A DNA stretch of 64,000 nt from an uncultured Pseudoflavonifractor sp. (GCA_947651395.1 CANSYW010000002.1:62001-126000), one strand, 5' to 3'; positions 19,071-29,486 are shown, counted from the first letter of the stretch. The notes: generated by a model from the letters alone, not told the origin. Program-made: numbers and translations.

Positions 19071-20297
19071 TCAGCCGCCCATGGTCATACCAGACCCCAG
19101 GCCGTCCTTTTCCAGCATCCGCTCCAGCACTTCCACGTCGGTGGCGATGTCCATGGCGTCGGTCTGGAAGAGCTGATCCAACTGTTTCTCAAAGCCCTCC
19201 ACCACCTTGTCCATCATGTCCTCGATGCGCTTTTTGGAGGCGGTGATGTTGTCCCCCTCCACCCCCTGGGCGTCCAGCTGGGCATAGGTCTTCAAAAGCT
19301 TGAGGGTGGTGGGCAGGTAGTAGTTCAAAAACTGTCGCAGCTCCCCGGCCTTGGCGGGATTCTGCCGCTGATAGTCCAGGATCTTTTTGGTGATCTCTCC
19401 GATACGGTCGATCTTCCGGGTCATCTCCTCTCCGGGAATGGCGTCGTTGACGGCCTTGATCTCCCGGAGGATGGCGTCGTCATCCTCGACCTCCTTTTTC
19501 ACCTCGGCTTTGGAAGGCTGGGCCTCGGCCTGGGGCGTGGGCTCATAGCCCTGGTCGGTGAGCACCAGCCGTCCGCTGGCCCGGTCAATATAGCCCATGG
19601 GGAGGATGCCATCGGAGAGCATCTTCTGAATGTCGGCGATCACCCGCTTCTCGCTGACGCCGGCGGCCCCTGCCAGATCAGAGAGGAACACCGAGTTCTT
19701 CCGGCCGATGACCCCCATATAGAGCCGCTGACGACGGGACAGCCTGGTCTTGCTGATACCGTGCCCCAGGAGAAACAGCCAGGCGCAGAGAAAACCAAAG
19801 ATGGGAAACCACTCGTCGGCGTAGAGAAGCAGGCCGTAGCGCAGGGCCTCGATAAACTCCACGGCAAAGCCGATGCCGAAGATAAAGCTCATAACGCCGC
19901 CAAGAACGGTCATGGCCTTGCCGTCCTTGATCTTTTTCCCCCAACTCTTCTTCGGGCCGGGGGCCTGCTTGGGGGGCTGCGCGGTCCGGCCGTAGCTGTA
20001 TGTATAGCCGGTCTTCTGCTGGCCGGGGGCGGCGGAGCCCACTCCGGAACCCGTTTTGACCTGCCCCTGACCCTGGCGCTGGCCCTGGCCGGTGGCGGTA
20101 TAGTTATAGGTATAGCCCGTCCCGGTGGTTTGGCCCTGCCGGGGCTGGGCGCCGGTATTCAGCTTGTCCGTGGGGATACGTACGCCCCCCAGATTGAGAA
20201 ACAGCAGTACCATACCGATGGGCCAGAAAAAAATAAAGCCCAGAATGATGGCCCACCAGGGGATCTCGGAGCCCTGCCTGTTGTCCATGGAGAACAT
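19071..20297 (-). CDS. XpaC-like (5-bromo-4-chloroindolyl phosphate hydrolysis family) membrane protein
   Basis: C-terminal RQFLNYYLPTTLKLLKTYAQLD...MMDKVVEGFEKQLDQLFQTDAMDIATDVEVLERMLEKDGL. Confidence 0.78.
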   Translation of the reverse strand: MFSMDNRQGSEIPWWAIILGFIFFWPIGMVLLFLNLGGVRIPTDKLNTGAQPRQGQTTGTGYTYNYTATGQGQRQGQGQVKTGSGVGSAAPGQQKTGYTYSYGRTAQPPKQAPGPKKSWGKKIKDGKAMTVLGGVMSFIFGIGFAVEFIEALRYGLLLYADEWFPIFGFLCAWLFLLGHGISKTRLSRRQRLYMGVIGRKNSVFLSDLAGAAGVSEKRVIADIQKMLSDGILPMGYIDRASGRLVLTDQGYEPTPQAEAQPSKAEVKKEVEDDDAILREIKAVNDAIPGEEMTRKIDRIGEITKKILDYQRQNPAKAGELRQFLNYYLPTTLKLLKTYAQLDAQGVEGDNITASKKRIEDMMDKVVEGFEKQLDQLFQTDAMDIATDVEVLERMLEKDGLGSGMTMGG

Positions 20298-20471
20298 CTC
20301 CTCACTGAAATTACATACTTTTTTGATTCTTACATATCATACAACGATTTCAACTGCTTGTAAAGGAAAAATGGAGGGCGCTGTAACCGTTCTGTTATTG
20401 ATTTTTAGCGTGAACTGGCCTATAATTGTTCTGTATATTGTGTATAAGGTTTGGTATTGGAGTGATCGGGT

Positions 20472-22373
20472 GTGGAAGGAAAGGATAAGGGCGGCAAGCG
20501 GGTGGCTCCCGGGGTGGGCGGCGGCGGAAAAAAGGCCGCCGTCATTCTGGGGATCGTCGCCGCCGTGCTGCTGGCGGGCTATGTGGGGCTGTGCGCTTAT
20601 GCCAGCCGGGATGTGCTTTGGCCCAACAGCTTTGTGATGGGAGTGGATATCTCCGGCATGGGCTATGCCGAGGCGGCGGAAAAGCTGGCCGTGCAGCTGC
20701 CCGGACAGCTTGCGGGCAAGAAGGTCACCCTGCGGGAGCCGCAGACCGGCACCACGGTGGAGCTGCCCTGCGACGGGCTGATGGAGCCGGCGGGGACGGA
20801 CATTGTGGCCTATATCAATGATAAGGGGAACTTTTTCGTCAGCGGAGGTCGGTTTCTGGCCGCCCTGTTCTCCGGCGGCAGTTCCGAGGGGATCCCCTCT
20901 CTGGCCTATACCCCCGACGGCCAGGAGCGGGTGAGCGCCGCGCTGCGGGAGTTGACCCGGGAGCTGGGGATCGACGGCAACGAGACCACCTGGACGGTGA
21001 CCGATACGGCGCTGATGCTGGAAAAGGGAGTCACCGGCCGGATGGTGGACGGGGCCAAGGTCCGTCAGGACATTGCCTTCGCCGTCAGCGGCACGGGACC
21101 CGCCGAGGTGGAGATCGCCATCATTGAGGCCCCGCCCGCCGAGCCCGACTTTGAGGCCATCCGCCTCCAGGTCTACGCGGAGGCGGCGGACGCGTATCTG
21201 GACAGGGAGAGCCAGGAGATCGTTCCCTCGGTCACCGGAAAGAATTTTGATCCGGCGGCGGCTCAGGCGGCGCTGGCGGCCACGGCGGAGGGCAGGATGT
21301 GCCGCTTTCCGCTGGAGCTTACGGTGCCCGAGGTCACCACGGAGAGCCTTACCGAGTCTCTCTTCCGGGACACGCTGGGCTCCGCCGCCACGAGAGTCAC
21401 CGGCACCTCCGACCGAAAGATGAACGTGGGAGTGGCCGCCGCCTTTCTGGACGGGAAGATCCTCTTCCCTGGGGAGGAGTTTTCCTTTAACCAGGCCTGC
21501 TCCCCCTATTCCATGGCCAACGGCTACGGGAAGGCCACCGCTTACGTCAACGGTCTGTCCAAGGACACGGTGGCCGGCGGGATCTGTCAGGCCAGCTCCA
21601 CGCTGTACTGGGCCAGCCTGATGGCCAATATGGAGACGGTGGAGCGCTATGCCCACCGGTATGAGCCCAGCTATGTCAAGGGCGGGCTGGACACCACGGT
21701 CTACGGGGACTATGGCGAGGAGGGGAGCCTGGACTTCCGCTTCAAAAACAGCACTGAACACCCCGTTAAGCTGGAAGCCTATATGGACAACAAGAATTAC
21801 CTCTATGTGAATATTTACGGCACAGACACCACCGGCGTCCATGGGGAGCCCTACTCCACCAACCGGGTGCTCCTCCAAGCCTACCAGACCATCTATGAAC
21901 CCAACGACACGATCCCCCAGGGCACCACGCGGAAGGATCCGGAGCGTACCGGCTACAACGCCGTGAGTTGGGACACCTATCAGAAGCTGGTGGACGCCGA
22001 GGGGAATGTTGTCTCTGAGACCAAGCTCTACACCAGCAAATATAAGGTGCGCAATGCCGTGGTGCTCTACAATCCCGTCGATATTGCCCTGTGGGGGATC
22101 GACCCCAACACAGGGCTTCAGACACTGGATCCCGTGGTACCGCCCACGGCTGATCCCGGGGATGTCACAGTGACGTCGCCTCCGGTGGAGACCGGTCTGG
22201 TGCCCCCTCCCGAGGAGACCGGCGTGATCCCGCCTCCCGGGGAGACCGAAACGGTGCCCCCCGCCACGCCGACGCCGCCCCCCGGGGAAACCGTCCCCGT
22301 CCTGCCGGTACCCACCGCCGTTCCCGTACCCGATCCCGGCCCCGGCGAGGCCATTCTTCCTCCGGGGGCATAA
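20472..22373 (+). CDS. VanW-family protein with peptidoglycan-binding-like repeats and Pro-rich C-terminus
   Basis: EEFSFNQACSPYSMANGYGKATAYVNGLSKDTVAGGICQASSTLYWASLMAN; GTG start. Confidence 0.88.
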   Translation: MEGKDKGGKRVAPGVGGGGKKAAVILGIVAAVLLAGYVGLCAYASRDVLWPNSFVMGVDISGMGYAEAAEKLAVQLPGQLAGKKVTLREPQTGTTVELPCDGLMEPAGTDIVAYINDKGNFFVSGGRFLAALFSGGSSEGIPSLAYTPDGQERVSAALRELTRELGIDGNETTWTVTDTALMLEKGVTGRMVDGAKVRQDIAFAVSGTGPAEVEIAIIEAPPAEPDFEAIRLQVYAEAADAYLDRESQEIVPSVTGKNFDPAAAQAALAATAEGRMCRFPLELTVPEVTTESLTESLFRDTLGSAATRVTGTSDRKMNVGVAAAFLDGKILFPGEEFSFNQACSPYSMANGYGKATAYVNGLSKDTVAGGICQASSTLYWASLMANMETVERYAHRYEPSYVKGGLDTTVYGDYGEEGSLDFRFKNSTEHPVKLEAYMDNKNYLYVNIYGTDTTGVHGEPYSTNRVLLQAYQTIYEPNDTIPQGTTRKDPERTGYNAVSWDTYQKLVDAEGNVVSETKLYTSKYKVRNAVVLYNPVDIALWGIDPNTGLQTLDPVVPPTADPGDVTVTSPPVETGLVPPPEETGVIPPPGETETVPPATPTPPPGETVPVLPVPTAVPVPDPGPGEAILPPGA

Positions 22374-22436
22374 GAGAGATACCTGGGCTGTTGAAAAGAC
22401 CTTTTGACAGCCTCAGCGACCAAGGAGGCTCCGGAC

Positions 22437-23111
22437 ATGTTTCAGGGCTTTACCAAAGAGACCATAGACTTCCTGTGGGGCATCCGCTTCAACAACGAGA
22501 AAAGTTGGTTTGAAGCCCACAAGGAGGAGTACAAGACCTGCCTGGAGGCGCCCATGCGCGCACTGGCCCAGGAGCTCTATCAGGGTATGGATGAAAAATA
22601 CGGGGAGCTGGGCCTGGTGAGCAGGGTGTGCCGGATCTACCGGGACGCCCGGAGGCTCCACGGCCGCGGCCCTTACAAGGATCATCTGTGGCTCACTGTC
22701 TCCCAGCCCGCCGAGCGCTGGAGCTGTCTGCCCACCTTCTGGTTTGAACTGACCCCGGAGGGGTACAGCTTTGGCCTGGGGTACTGGATGGCCAAGGCCT
22801 CCACCATGGCCAGGCTGCGGGCCCGGATGGATCGTAAGCCCGGGGAGATGGAAACACTGGTGCGGGGGCTGGAGAAGCAGACAGATTTCAGCCTTGAGGG
22901 GGAGGACTTTAAAAAGCCCAGGCAGGCGCCCAGTCAGCTGCTTATGCCCTGGTACAACAAAAAGGGAGGCTTTTCCCTGAGCTGTGACCGGAGCCACGAT
23001 GAGCTGATCTTTTCTCCCGATCTGCCCGGGCACATTTTGGAGCGCTGGGAGAAGCTGGTCCCTCTGTTTCGTTACCTCGCCACCCTGGACGGTGATCCCG
23101 ATCCCAGGTGA
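22437..23111 (+). CDS. DUF2461 / TIGR02453 family protein
   Basis: FTKETIDFLWGIRFNNEKSWFEAHKEEYKTCLEAPMRALAQEL. Confidence 0.85.
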   Translation: MFQGFTKETIDFLWGIRFNNEKSWFEAHKEEYKTCLEAPMRALAQELYQGMDEKYGELGLVSRVCRIYRDARRLHGRGPYKDHLWLTVSQPAERWSCLPTFWFELTPEGYSFGLGYWMAKASTMARLRARMDRKPGEMETLVRGLEKQTDFSLEGEDFKKPRQAPSQLLMPWYNKKGGFSLSCDRSHDELIFSPDLPGHILERWEKLVPLFRYLATLDGDPDPR

Positions 23112-23148
23112 GTCGCTTTATAAGAACAGACCAATTATCTGAGAGAAC

Positions 23149-23200
23149 AAAAAGGGGCACGCCGCAGACCTCATCAGGTCTGCGGCGTGCCCTTTTTATT
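23149..23200. terminator. Rho-independent terminator
   Basis: aaaaaggggcacgccgcagacc tcat caggtctgcggcgtgccctttttattt. Confidence 0.88.
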
Positions 23201-23229
23201 TATAGAGTGATGCTTTGCGCCGGGAGAGC

Positions 23230-24411
23230 TTAGCCGTTAATGGCGGCGCTCTTTTCGGCAGCTTCCTTCTTGTGGATGCGGTAGATGGACACCAGCAAGG
23301 GCAGAACGATGGTGGGCAGAGCGACCTTACCCAGCAGGGTGTAGCCCTTTTGCACAATGGCGATCAGGCCGATGTTGGAGATGATCCAGCACACCAGGAG
23401 GTAACCGCCGGAGAGAATGAAGAACTTGACCTTTCCGCTGATCTTTTCGCTCTTCCACAGGGTGACCCAGCGATTGGAGAAGTTGAAGGTAAAGCTGGGC
23501 GCGGTGGAGACCACGGAGAAGACCACGACGACCCAGTACACGGCGGTGAGAGCCTTGGGCAGGTTCTGCTGGCAGATGGTGAGGATGGGGGCGCTGTCCG
23601 CGGACAGTTCGGGGATGTAGGGCAGGGTGATGATCCCGGTCAACAGGAACAGCAGGGTCACCATCACGCCGATCATTACGCCGGAGCCGACGACGTCCTT
23701 CTTGTTGCGCAGACGGTCGCCGTAGTTGCTCAGGGTAGCGCCCCAGGTGCTGGTGGTCAGGCAGTAGGAGATGAACATGGAGGTGTGGGCGGCTACAGTG
23801 GTCAGGCCCCAGTCAGGCCCTTCGTTAAAGTTGCCGATGCGCTCCATCAGCACGTCGCCCTTGATGCTCACAACGGCGATGAGGATCGCCACAAGGGACA
23901 CGGTCAGGGTGACGGTCATCACTCCGTTGAACTTACGAAGGAAGCCGGCGCCGTTGACCGTCAACAAAGCAAATATGAGCACTCCGGCGATGCTGGCCAC
24001 GGCGCTCGGCACGCCGAACAGGGAATTCATGAGCTGGGCAAACAGCGCAATGGTGGCGCTTACGGTGACCATGCCGAACAGGGTGGTGTAGATATCAAAG
24101 AACACAGTGACGACCGTTTTGGCCACCGGATTGGCGTCGGGCTTATGCTGGCCCCACAGAGCCAGATAAAAGCTGTTGTAGTTTGAGGCTTTATAGGAGC
24201 GGGCCACGTTCAGGCCGATTGTGCAGAAGAAGGACATGATCACACAGAAGAGCAACAGCCAGACCAACGCCCAACCGCCGCCCAGAGGCACGATGTACTG
24301 GGTGGCGTATACGCCGGAGGCCATATTGGCGCCGCAGTAGGTGCCGAACATGAGGGCACCCAGGCCAAACCAAATCTGAAATGTCTGCCATGCGCTGGAT
24401 TTCTTTTCCAT
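23230..24411 (-). CDS. YkvI-like APC-superfamily membrane transporter
   Basis: Multi-TM; WFGLGALMFGTYCGANMASGVYATQYIVPLGGGWALV; start at MEKKSSAWQT. Confidence 0.75.
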   Translation of the reverse strand: MEKKSSAWQTFQIWFGLGALMFGTYCGANMASGVYATQYIVPLGGGWALVWLLLFCVIMSFFCTIGLNVARSYKASNYNSFYLALWGQHKPDANPVAKTVVTVFFDIYTTLFGMVTVSATIALFAQLMNSLFGVPSAVASIAGVLIFALLTVNGAGFLRKFNGVMTVTLTVSLVAILIAVVSIKGDVLMERIGNFNEGPDWGLTTVAAHTSMFISYCLTTSTWGATLSNYGDRLRNKKDVVGSGVMIGVMVTLLFLLTGIITLPYIPELSADSAPILTICQQNLPKALTAVYWVVVVFSVVSTAPSFTFNFSNRWVTLWKSEKISGKVKFFILSGGYLLVCWIISNIGLIAIVQKGYTLLGKVALPTIVLPLLVSIYRIHKKEAAEKSAAING

Positions 24412-24564
24412 GAAAAGGACTCCTTTCCTATCTCTTCTCTTGAACTCTTTGATCCCGGTCATTGGTGTCCTGCCGGGATCGGCTCCGAGTGCGGGATATT
24501 TACATAGCTGCCGTAGGGTTGTCGATCCATTCCGCGGCCCGGGTTTTCGTATGTTCTATGTATT

Positions 24565-25590
24565 TTACTTGTGGGCGACAGCGTATTCCTCGGCGGCCTC
24601 CCGCACCCAGTTGAGCCGGTCGTCGTCGATATCGTTGGGGACGGTGCAGTCGGCGCCAATGACAACGCCCACCTGGCCCATGCCGTCCAGCAGCTCCCAA
24701 ACGGCCTTCTTCAGCTCCTCCCTGGAGCCGTCGTAGATGATGCCGTCCTGGGGGAAGCCGCCGATGACGGCCTTGCCGTGGAAGAGCTTCTTGGCCTCGG
24801 CCATCGTGGTGCCCTCGGCGTTGACCGCTACGCTGTAGGCGGCGGCGTCATAGTCGGTGTAGAGACTCAGGTCGTTGCCGTGGCCGTGGTAGCCGCAGAT
24901 ATGAAGGATGTGCATATCCCGGATCCTCTTGGCCTCAGCCAGGACAAACTTCTCGCTGGGCGCCACGTAGTTCTGGTGGAACTCCCTGGAGAAGAAGTTG
25001 GCCTGGTTGGCACAGCTGAAGTAGATGCCGTCCGCGCCGCACTCGGTGAGCAGGATCTTGTTCAGATCGGCGATGCCCTGGGACATGCGCATCAGGCAAT
25101 CGGCCACAGCCTGGGGATCCTCTTCCATCAGCTTGCACATCAGGGGCTCTTCGGCGCCGGCCACGGGAAGATCGTCGCTGGTCATCAGGGCGTTGCGCAG
25201 GATCCAGGCGGCGGAGAAAACAGTGACATAGATGGGAGCGTCGCACTTGCCGCGGTAGATGTCCACTACCCGCTTGGTCAGGTCGATCTGGGCCTTGGCG
25301 TACTCGCTGTCCATGGACATGGGCTGGATCCTGGCCAGGTCGGCGGCGCACTTGACGAAGGACACATCCAAAGGCATCATCATCAGGGTGTCGTTCATGA
25401 TCTTGATGACGTCGGGATTGAACTTCTCCAGCGCGGGCTTGTGGCCCTCAATGTTCCGCTCAATGGCGCCGGGGACAGTCAGTCCCTTGTTCCACTCCTC
25501 AACAGGGGTGAAGTGGTGGAAAAAGGCCACAGGGACACGATCCACCGGTTTGTTGGACAATACACATTCCAGCCGCTCTCTTTTCGTCAT
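24565..25590 (-). CDS. uroporphyrinogen decarboxylase-fold protein (MtaA/CmuA-like methyltransferase)
   Basis: MTKRERLECVLSNKPVDRVPVAFFHHF; metal-ligand-like HICG and GADC. Confidence 0.82.
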   Translation of the reverse strand: MTKRERLECVLSNKPVDRVPVAFFHHFTPVEEWNKGLTVPGAIERNIEGHKPALEKFNPDVIKIMNDTLMMMPLDVSFVKCAADLARIQPMSMDSEYAKAQIDLTKRVVDIYRGKCDAPIYVTVFSAAWILRNALMTSDDLPVAGAEEPLMCKLMEEDPQAVADCLMRMSQGIADLNKILLTECGADGIYFSCANQANFFSREFHQNYVAPSEKFVLAEAKRIRDMHILHICGYHGHGNDLSLYTDYDAAAYSVAVNAEGTTMAEAKKLFHGKAVIGGFPQDGIIYDGSREELKKAVWELLDGMGQVGVVIGADCTVPNDIDDDRLNWVREAAEEYAVAHK

Positions 25591-25729
25591 ACTACATTCT
25601 CCTTTCTGATTTCAGTGGTTCACTTGACAATATCGCCATATTCAGGGTATCATAAGAATATATTTTCGTATAATATATAAAATTCTCCGGGTTATTCCCA
25701 AAGGCGATAACCTGCGGGGAGGTACGGAT

Positions 25730-26680
25730 ATGAAAATCGCGTCATTGGAATATCTGATCGTTTTGGCAGAGTCCCACTCCATTAACGAGGCGGCGCAGAA
25801 GCTGTACATTGCCCAGTCCAGCCTGACAAAGGCCCTTCAATGTATGGAGCGGGAGCTGGGGTTCCAGCTTTTTGTCCGGAGCAAGGAGGGGATCAGACTG
25901 ACCGAGGCCGGGCGGCAGATCCTGCCGGAGGCCCGTATGATGTTGGAGAACTACAGGCGCTGGCTGACCCTGGGCAAGGGACGTGTCCTCCACTCCTTAA
26001 ACGTCTATTCCCATGTTTCTTTTCCCAACTTCCTTTTGCCGGATGTGCTTCTGAAATTTAAGCAGCTCCATCCGGAGCTGACCGTCAACTGTACCAGCAG
26101 CGCCGCCCCTGAGCTGTATATTTCCCGTAGTACGGAAAACCCTGCCGTTGCCATCTTTCCCTATGCCCATGGAGAGAAATATCAAAGGTTGATCAAGCAG
26201 CAGGGGAACCGCCCTGTCGTGCTCTTTCAGGGAGAGTATACCTGCCTGGTCAACCGGAACAATCCCCTGGCGCAAAAGAAGGGGATCTTTATCAAGGATC
26301 TGCAGGAGTGTTATCTGGTGCTTCCCGAGATAGACATTCCCCAAGGGCATACCAACCTTCTGACTCCGCTGCTGGACGGGATCATAAATACCTGTCAGAG
26401 CCACCGCGTTCTCCAGGTGGAGTCGGTCAGCAGTGTCATCGACATGGTCTCCAGAAGCTCCGAGGCCTACGCCTTATCCTATTCCCCGGCCCTGTACCGA
26501 TATGAGTCGGTGGCCCAAAAGAAGCTTGTATCCATCCCCTTTCTGGATGTGAATACCCGGAGCGATTACTGCGTGTTCTATTCGAGACAGGCATATGATG
26601 AATATCCTTTGCTCAAGGAGTTTATTCAGGCCATTCAGATGGAGGCAAATCAATTTTTGGCTCAATGTCCCCCGGATTAG
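25730..26680 (+). CDS. LysR family transcriptional regulator
   Basis: ASLEYLIVLAESHSINEAAQKLYIAQSSLTKALQCMERELGFQLFVRSKEGIRLTEAG. Confidence 0.94.
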   Translation: MKIASLEYLIVLAESHSINEAAQKLYIAQSSLTKALQCMERELGFQLFVRSKEGIRLTEAGRQILPEARMMLENYRRWLTLGKGRVLHSLNVYSHVSFPNFLLPDVLLKFKQLHPELTVNCTSSAAPELYISRSTENPAVAIFPYAHGEKYQRLIKQQGNRPVVLFQGEYTCLVNRNNPLAQKKGIFIKDLQECYLVLPEIDIPQGHTNLLTPLLDGIINTCQSHRVLQVESVSSVIDMVSRSSEAYALSYSPALYRYESVAQKKLVSIPFLDVNTRSDYCVFYSRQAYDEYPLLKEFIQAIQMEANQFLAQCPPD

Positions 26681-26734
26681 AGGTTACATACGAGTATGTG
26701 ATGGAAAGATCTTCCTCTGCGTGTCTGCCAAACT

Positions 26735-27544
26735 TTGACCGGAAATAAACACCCGCTTCTACACATACTGACCTTGAACATGGTCGGGAGGGAAGTGGGT
26801 GTTTTGCGTTATCGTATCCAGCGCGTTTTCGGGAGGCTGAGCGCCTTTTCGCGCGCCTTGCTCTTGCTTTTGGCGGCGGCGGGACTGCTGCTTACAGGCG
26901 GGAGGGTCACACGGGCTCTGCCTGCCTTCGCACCCCAAAGTCAGCCGCTCATCGCCCTCACCTTTGACGACGGTCCCCGCCGCTCCACCACCACCCAACT
27001 ATTGGACGGCCTGGCTCAGCGTGGGGTCCCTGCCACCTTTTTTCTCATCGGTGAGCTGGTTCCCGACAACGAGGATATCGTGGCCCGGATGGAGGCGGAG
27101 GGTCATCAGGTGGGGATCCACACTTGGGATCATGTCTCTCTTACCGGGCTCAACGCCAGGGATTTTTACTCTCAGGTGGAGCGGACCGGCACTCTTTTGT
27201 ACCAGATCCTGGGGCATGGAGGGTTTGCTCTTCGGCCTCCCTACGGCATGGTGGACAACGGGGTAAAAAAACGGGCGGGAGCGCCCATCATCCTCTGGTC
27301 GGTGGATCCCACCGACTGGGACGATAAGAATACCCAGCGTATTGTGGAGCAGGTGGTCTCCCAGGCACAGGACGGGGATATTATTCTTCTCCATGACATT
27401 TATCCCACCTCTGTGGAGGCCGCACTTCAGATCGTGGACGCCCTTCACGCCAAAGGCTTTCTCTTTGTCACAGTAGAGGAACTGGCCCGGCAGCGCCAGG
27501 TGCCCCTGGAGCCCGGGGAGGTCTACTGTGATTTTCGTCCGTAA
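26735..27544 (+). CDS. polysaccharide deacetylase (NodB-like)
   Basis: PLIALTFDDGPRRSTTTQLLDGLAQRGVPATFFLIGE and GHQVGIHTWDH; start uncertain (ATG 26735 or downstream). Confidence 0.92.
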   Translation: MTGNKHPLLHILTLNMVGREVGVLRYRIQRVFGRLSAFSRALLLLLAAAGLLLTGGRVTRALPAFAPQSQPLIALTFDDGPRRSTTTQLLDGLAQRGVPATFFLIGELVPDNEDIVARMEAEGHQVGIHTWDHVSLTGLNARDFYSQVERTGTLLYQILGHGGFALRPPYGMVDNGVKKRAGAPIILWSVDPTDWDDKNTQRIVEQVVSQAQDGDIILLHDIYPTSVEAALQIVDALHAKGFLFVTVEELARQRQVPLEPGEVYCDFRP

Positions 27545-27625
27545 TTACAAAATAGTCACAGTGAAAAGTGAAAAATGTAGTATTTCCAAGGGACGAGGGG
27601 CCACAGTAGGCGAGGAAAAGGGCCT

Positions 27626-27649
27626 GTTTTCCCTTTAGTTTTCCCTTTA
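27626..27649 (+). repeat. candidate att direct repeat, left
   Basis: gttttccctttagttttcccttta, identical to 35198-35221. Confidence 0.7.
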
Positions 27650-27835
27650 CAGCTTTTGGGGAGGGTGTTTGCGGGCCTCTTTTGATGTCCGAATCGGAAA
27701 CCGGCGACGGCCACCAGGCGGAGCTTGCCCGGGCCGCGGCGGCCCGCCCGCTCGGTGGGGATCTTCTTGGCGCCGGTCACCGGGCCCAGCTGGGGAGCTG
27801 GCCGGGGTGATCTCCGGGCCCACAACATAGAAAAA

Positions 27836-27860
27836 CCGAGCGGGAGGGTGTCCCGCTCGG
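27836..27860 (-). terminator. hairpin/terminator-like structure downstream of integrase
   Basis: ccgagcggga gggtg tcccgctcgg, with flanking A5 (T5 on minus strand). Confidence 0.7.
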
Positions 27861-27893
27861 TGGTGTGGCCTTTATGGGGGGCGGCTGGGTCGC

Positions 27894-29063
27894 TCAGAGG
27901 CCCAGGACGCCGGTTATATACTGTTCCATATGCTGGGCGCTGTCCCGCTTCATCTGCTCCGTGACGTGGCCGTAAACGTCCAGGGTGAAGGCGGCGGTGG
28001 CGTGGCCCAGGTTGCCCTGTATGGTCTTGATGTCGTCCCCGGCCCGGAGGGCGGCCACGGCGTAAGAGTGGCGGAGATCGTGGAAGCGGGCGTCGGGGCG
28101 GCCTATGGAGGCGGCCATCCGCTTGAACTGGCTGTAGGCGGTGTAGGGTGGGATATAGTGGCCTATGGCGTCGGTAAAGACAAAGCCGCCGTCCTCCCAC
28201 AGCTCCCCGGCCTTCAAGCGCTGCTTGGCCTGCTCTGTCCGGTGGCGCTTGAGCATGGACATGATCCAGGGGGCGGGGGCTACGGTGCGCCCCTTTCCGC
28301 TCTTGGGAGACTGGAGAGTGTATTCCTCTGCACCAGGGAGGCGCTGGAGCTGCTTATTGACGGTGATGACGCCGCTTTTGAAGTCCACGGCGTCCCAGGT
28401 GAGGCCCACGATCTCACTTTTCCGCATACCGGTAAAGAGGGCGAGGGTGAACAAGGCCTCCAGGCGGTGGCCCTTGATGGCCTGTAAAAAAGCCTTTGTC
28501 TCCGCTTCGTCGAGGGGGCGCAGCTCGGTCTTCTCGATGCGGGGGAGGGTACAGGCGTCGGCGGGGTTAAAGCGGAGATAGCCCAGCTTCACGGCCTGCT
28601 GAAGGGCGTGGTGAAGCACGGCGTGAACCACGTGGACGCTGCGGGGACTGAGGCCCAGAGAAAGGCCGTTATAGAGGCGCTGGATGGTGTGGGCACTGAG
28701 AGCGTCCAGCTTCACCGCCCCAAGGGCGGGACGGAGGTACAGGTCTATACGCTGCTGATAGGAGGCCGCCGTCTTCTTCTTGACGCCGCCCAGGTAGTCA
28801 CGGGCCCAGATGTCCAGCCACTCGCCCACGGTGAGCTTGCAGGGGGCTTTATAGGTGCCCTCGTCCAGGGCGGCCACGGCGGCGGTGAGCTTCCGGGCGA
28901 CTTCGGCTTGGGTTTGGCCGGTGAAGCTGCGCTGGATCTGTCTGCCGGTGCCGGGATCCCGGCCCACGGTGACACGGGCCTCCCAATAGGTGTATGGCTT
29001 TCCCTTCCGGGTGACGGTCTTCTTGCGGATGGTGCCGGTGCCGGAGGCCGCTCTTCTGGGCAT
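27894..29063 (-). CDS. int: site-specific tyrosine recombinase / integrase
   Basis: TGMRKSEIVGLTWDAVDF ... FHDLRHSYAVAALRAGDDIKTIQGNLGHATAAFTLDVYGHV (R-H-R-H-Y); start at MPRRAASGTGTIRKKTV. Confidence 0.95.
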   Translation of the reverse strand: MPRRAASGTGTIRKKTVTRKGKPYTYWEARVTVGRDPGTGRQIQRSFTGQTQAEVARKLTAAVAALDEGTYKAPCKLTVGEWLDIWARDYLGGVKKKTAASYQQRIDLYLRPALGAVKLDALSAHTIQRLYNGLSLGLSPRSVHVVHAVLHHALQQAVKLGYLRFNPADACTLPRIEKTELRPLDEAETKAFLQAIKGHRLEALFTLALFTGMRKSEIVGLTWDAVDFKSGVITVNKQLQRLPGAEEYTLQSPKSGKGRTVAPAPWIMSMLKRHRTEQAKQRLKAGELWEDGGFVFTDAIGHYIPPYTAYSQFKRMAASIGRPDARFHDLRHSYAVAALRAGDDIKTIQGNLGHATAAFTLDVYGHVTEQMKRDSAQHMEQYITGVLGL

Positions 29064-29201
29064 GGAAATCCTTCCTTTCCTCTTGCCCTCCCGGCGCTCC
29101 TGTGGTACAATAAGAGCGCAAAGGGGCCTTGGTTTTAGCTGACTGTGGTCTTTTGCATCTACGCCGCTCCCGGAGGTCGCAACTCCGGGGGCGGTTTTTT
29201 G

Positions 29202-29230
29202 TTGCCATTTGTCGGGCGCTGTGGTATGAT
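29202..29230 (+). promoter_or_regulatory. predicted toxin mRNA promoter
   Basis: TTGCCA (29202-29207) - 17 nt - TATGAT (29225-29230). Confidence 0.65.
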
Positions 29231-29325
29231 GGCCGTGGCGCTGCCCGTATACGGTAGGCGGTTGGCCCTCTTCATCTTGGAGGGGGCAGCTTCTTGGCCT
29301 CCTCCACTGAGAGGAGGCGGTGCCC

Positions 29326-29409
29326 ATGCTTACATACTCAGAGCTGTTCCAGTTCTGCCTTGTGGTCATCGGCATTATCGGCTTGTTTTTTCAGGCAAAA
29401 AAGAAGTAA
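29326..29409 (+). CDS. putative holin-like type I toxin peptide (27 aa, not in supplied ORF list)
   Basis: MLTYSELFQFCLVVIGIIGLFFQAKKK; GGAGG SD at 29313-29317; one TM and Lys tail like TxpA/BsrG/holin-like toxin peptides. Confidence 0.72.
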   Translation: MLTYSELFQFCLVVIGIIGLFFQAKKK

Positions 29410-29486
29410 CCGCCCATGCTTTCCCGGCTGGCGGTTACTTCGTAACTAACAGAGGGGGCTGACCGTCTACCGGCAGCGCCCTTTCT
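29397..29486 (-). ncRNA. predicted cis-antisense antitoxin RNA (RatA-like) overlapping toxin 3' end
   Basis: Minus-strand consensus promoter TTGACA-17-TATAAT (29521-29493); perfect 12-bp hairpin gaagtaaccgcc/ggcggttacttc followed by T6 on the minus strand. Confidence 0.68.
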
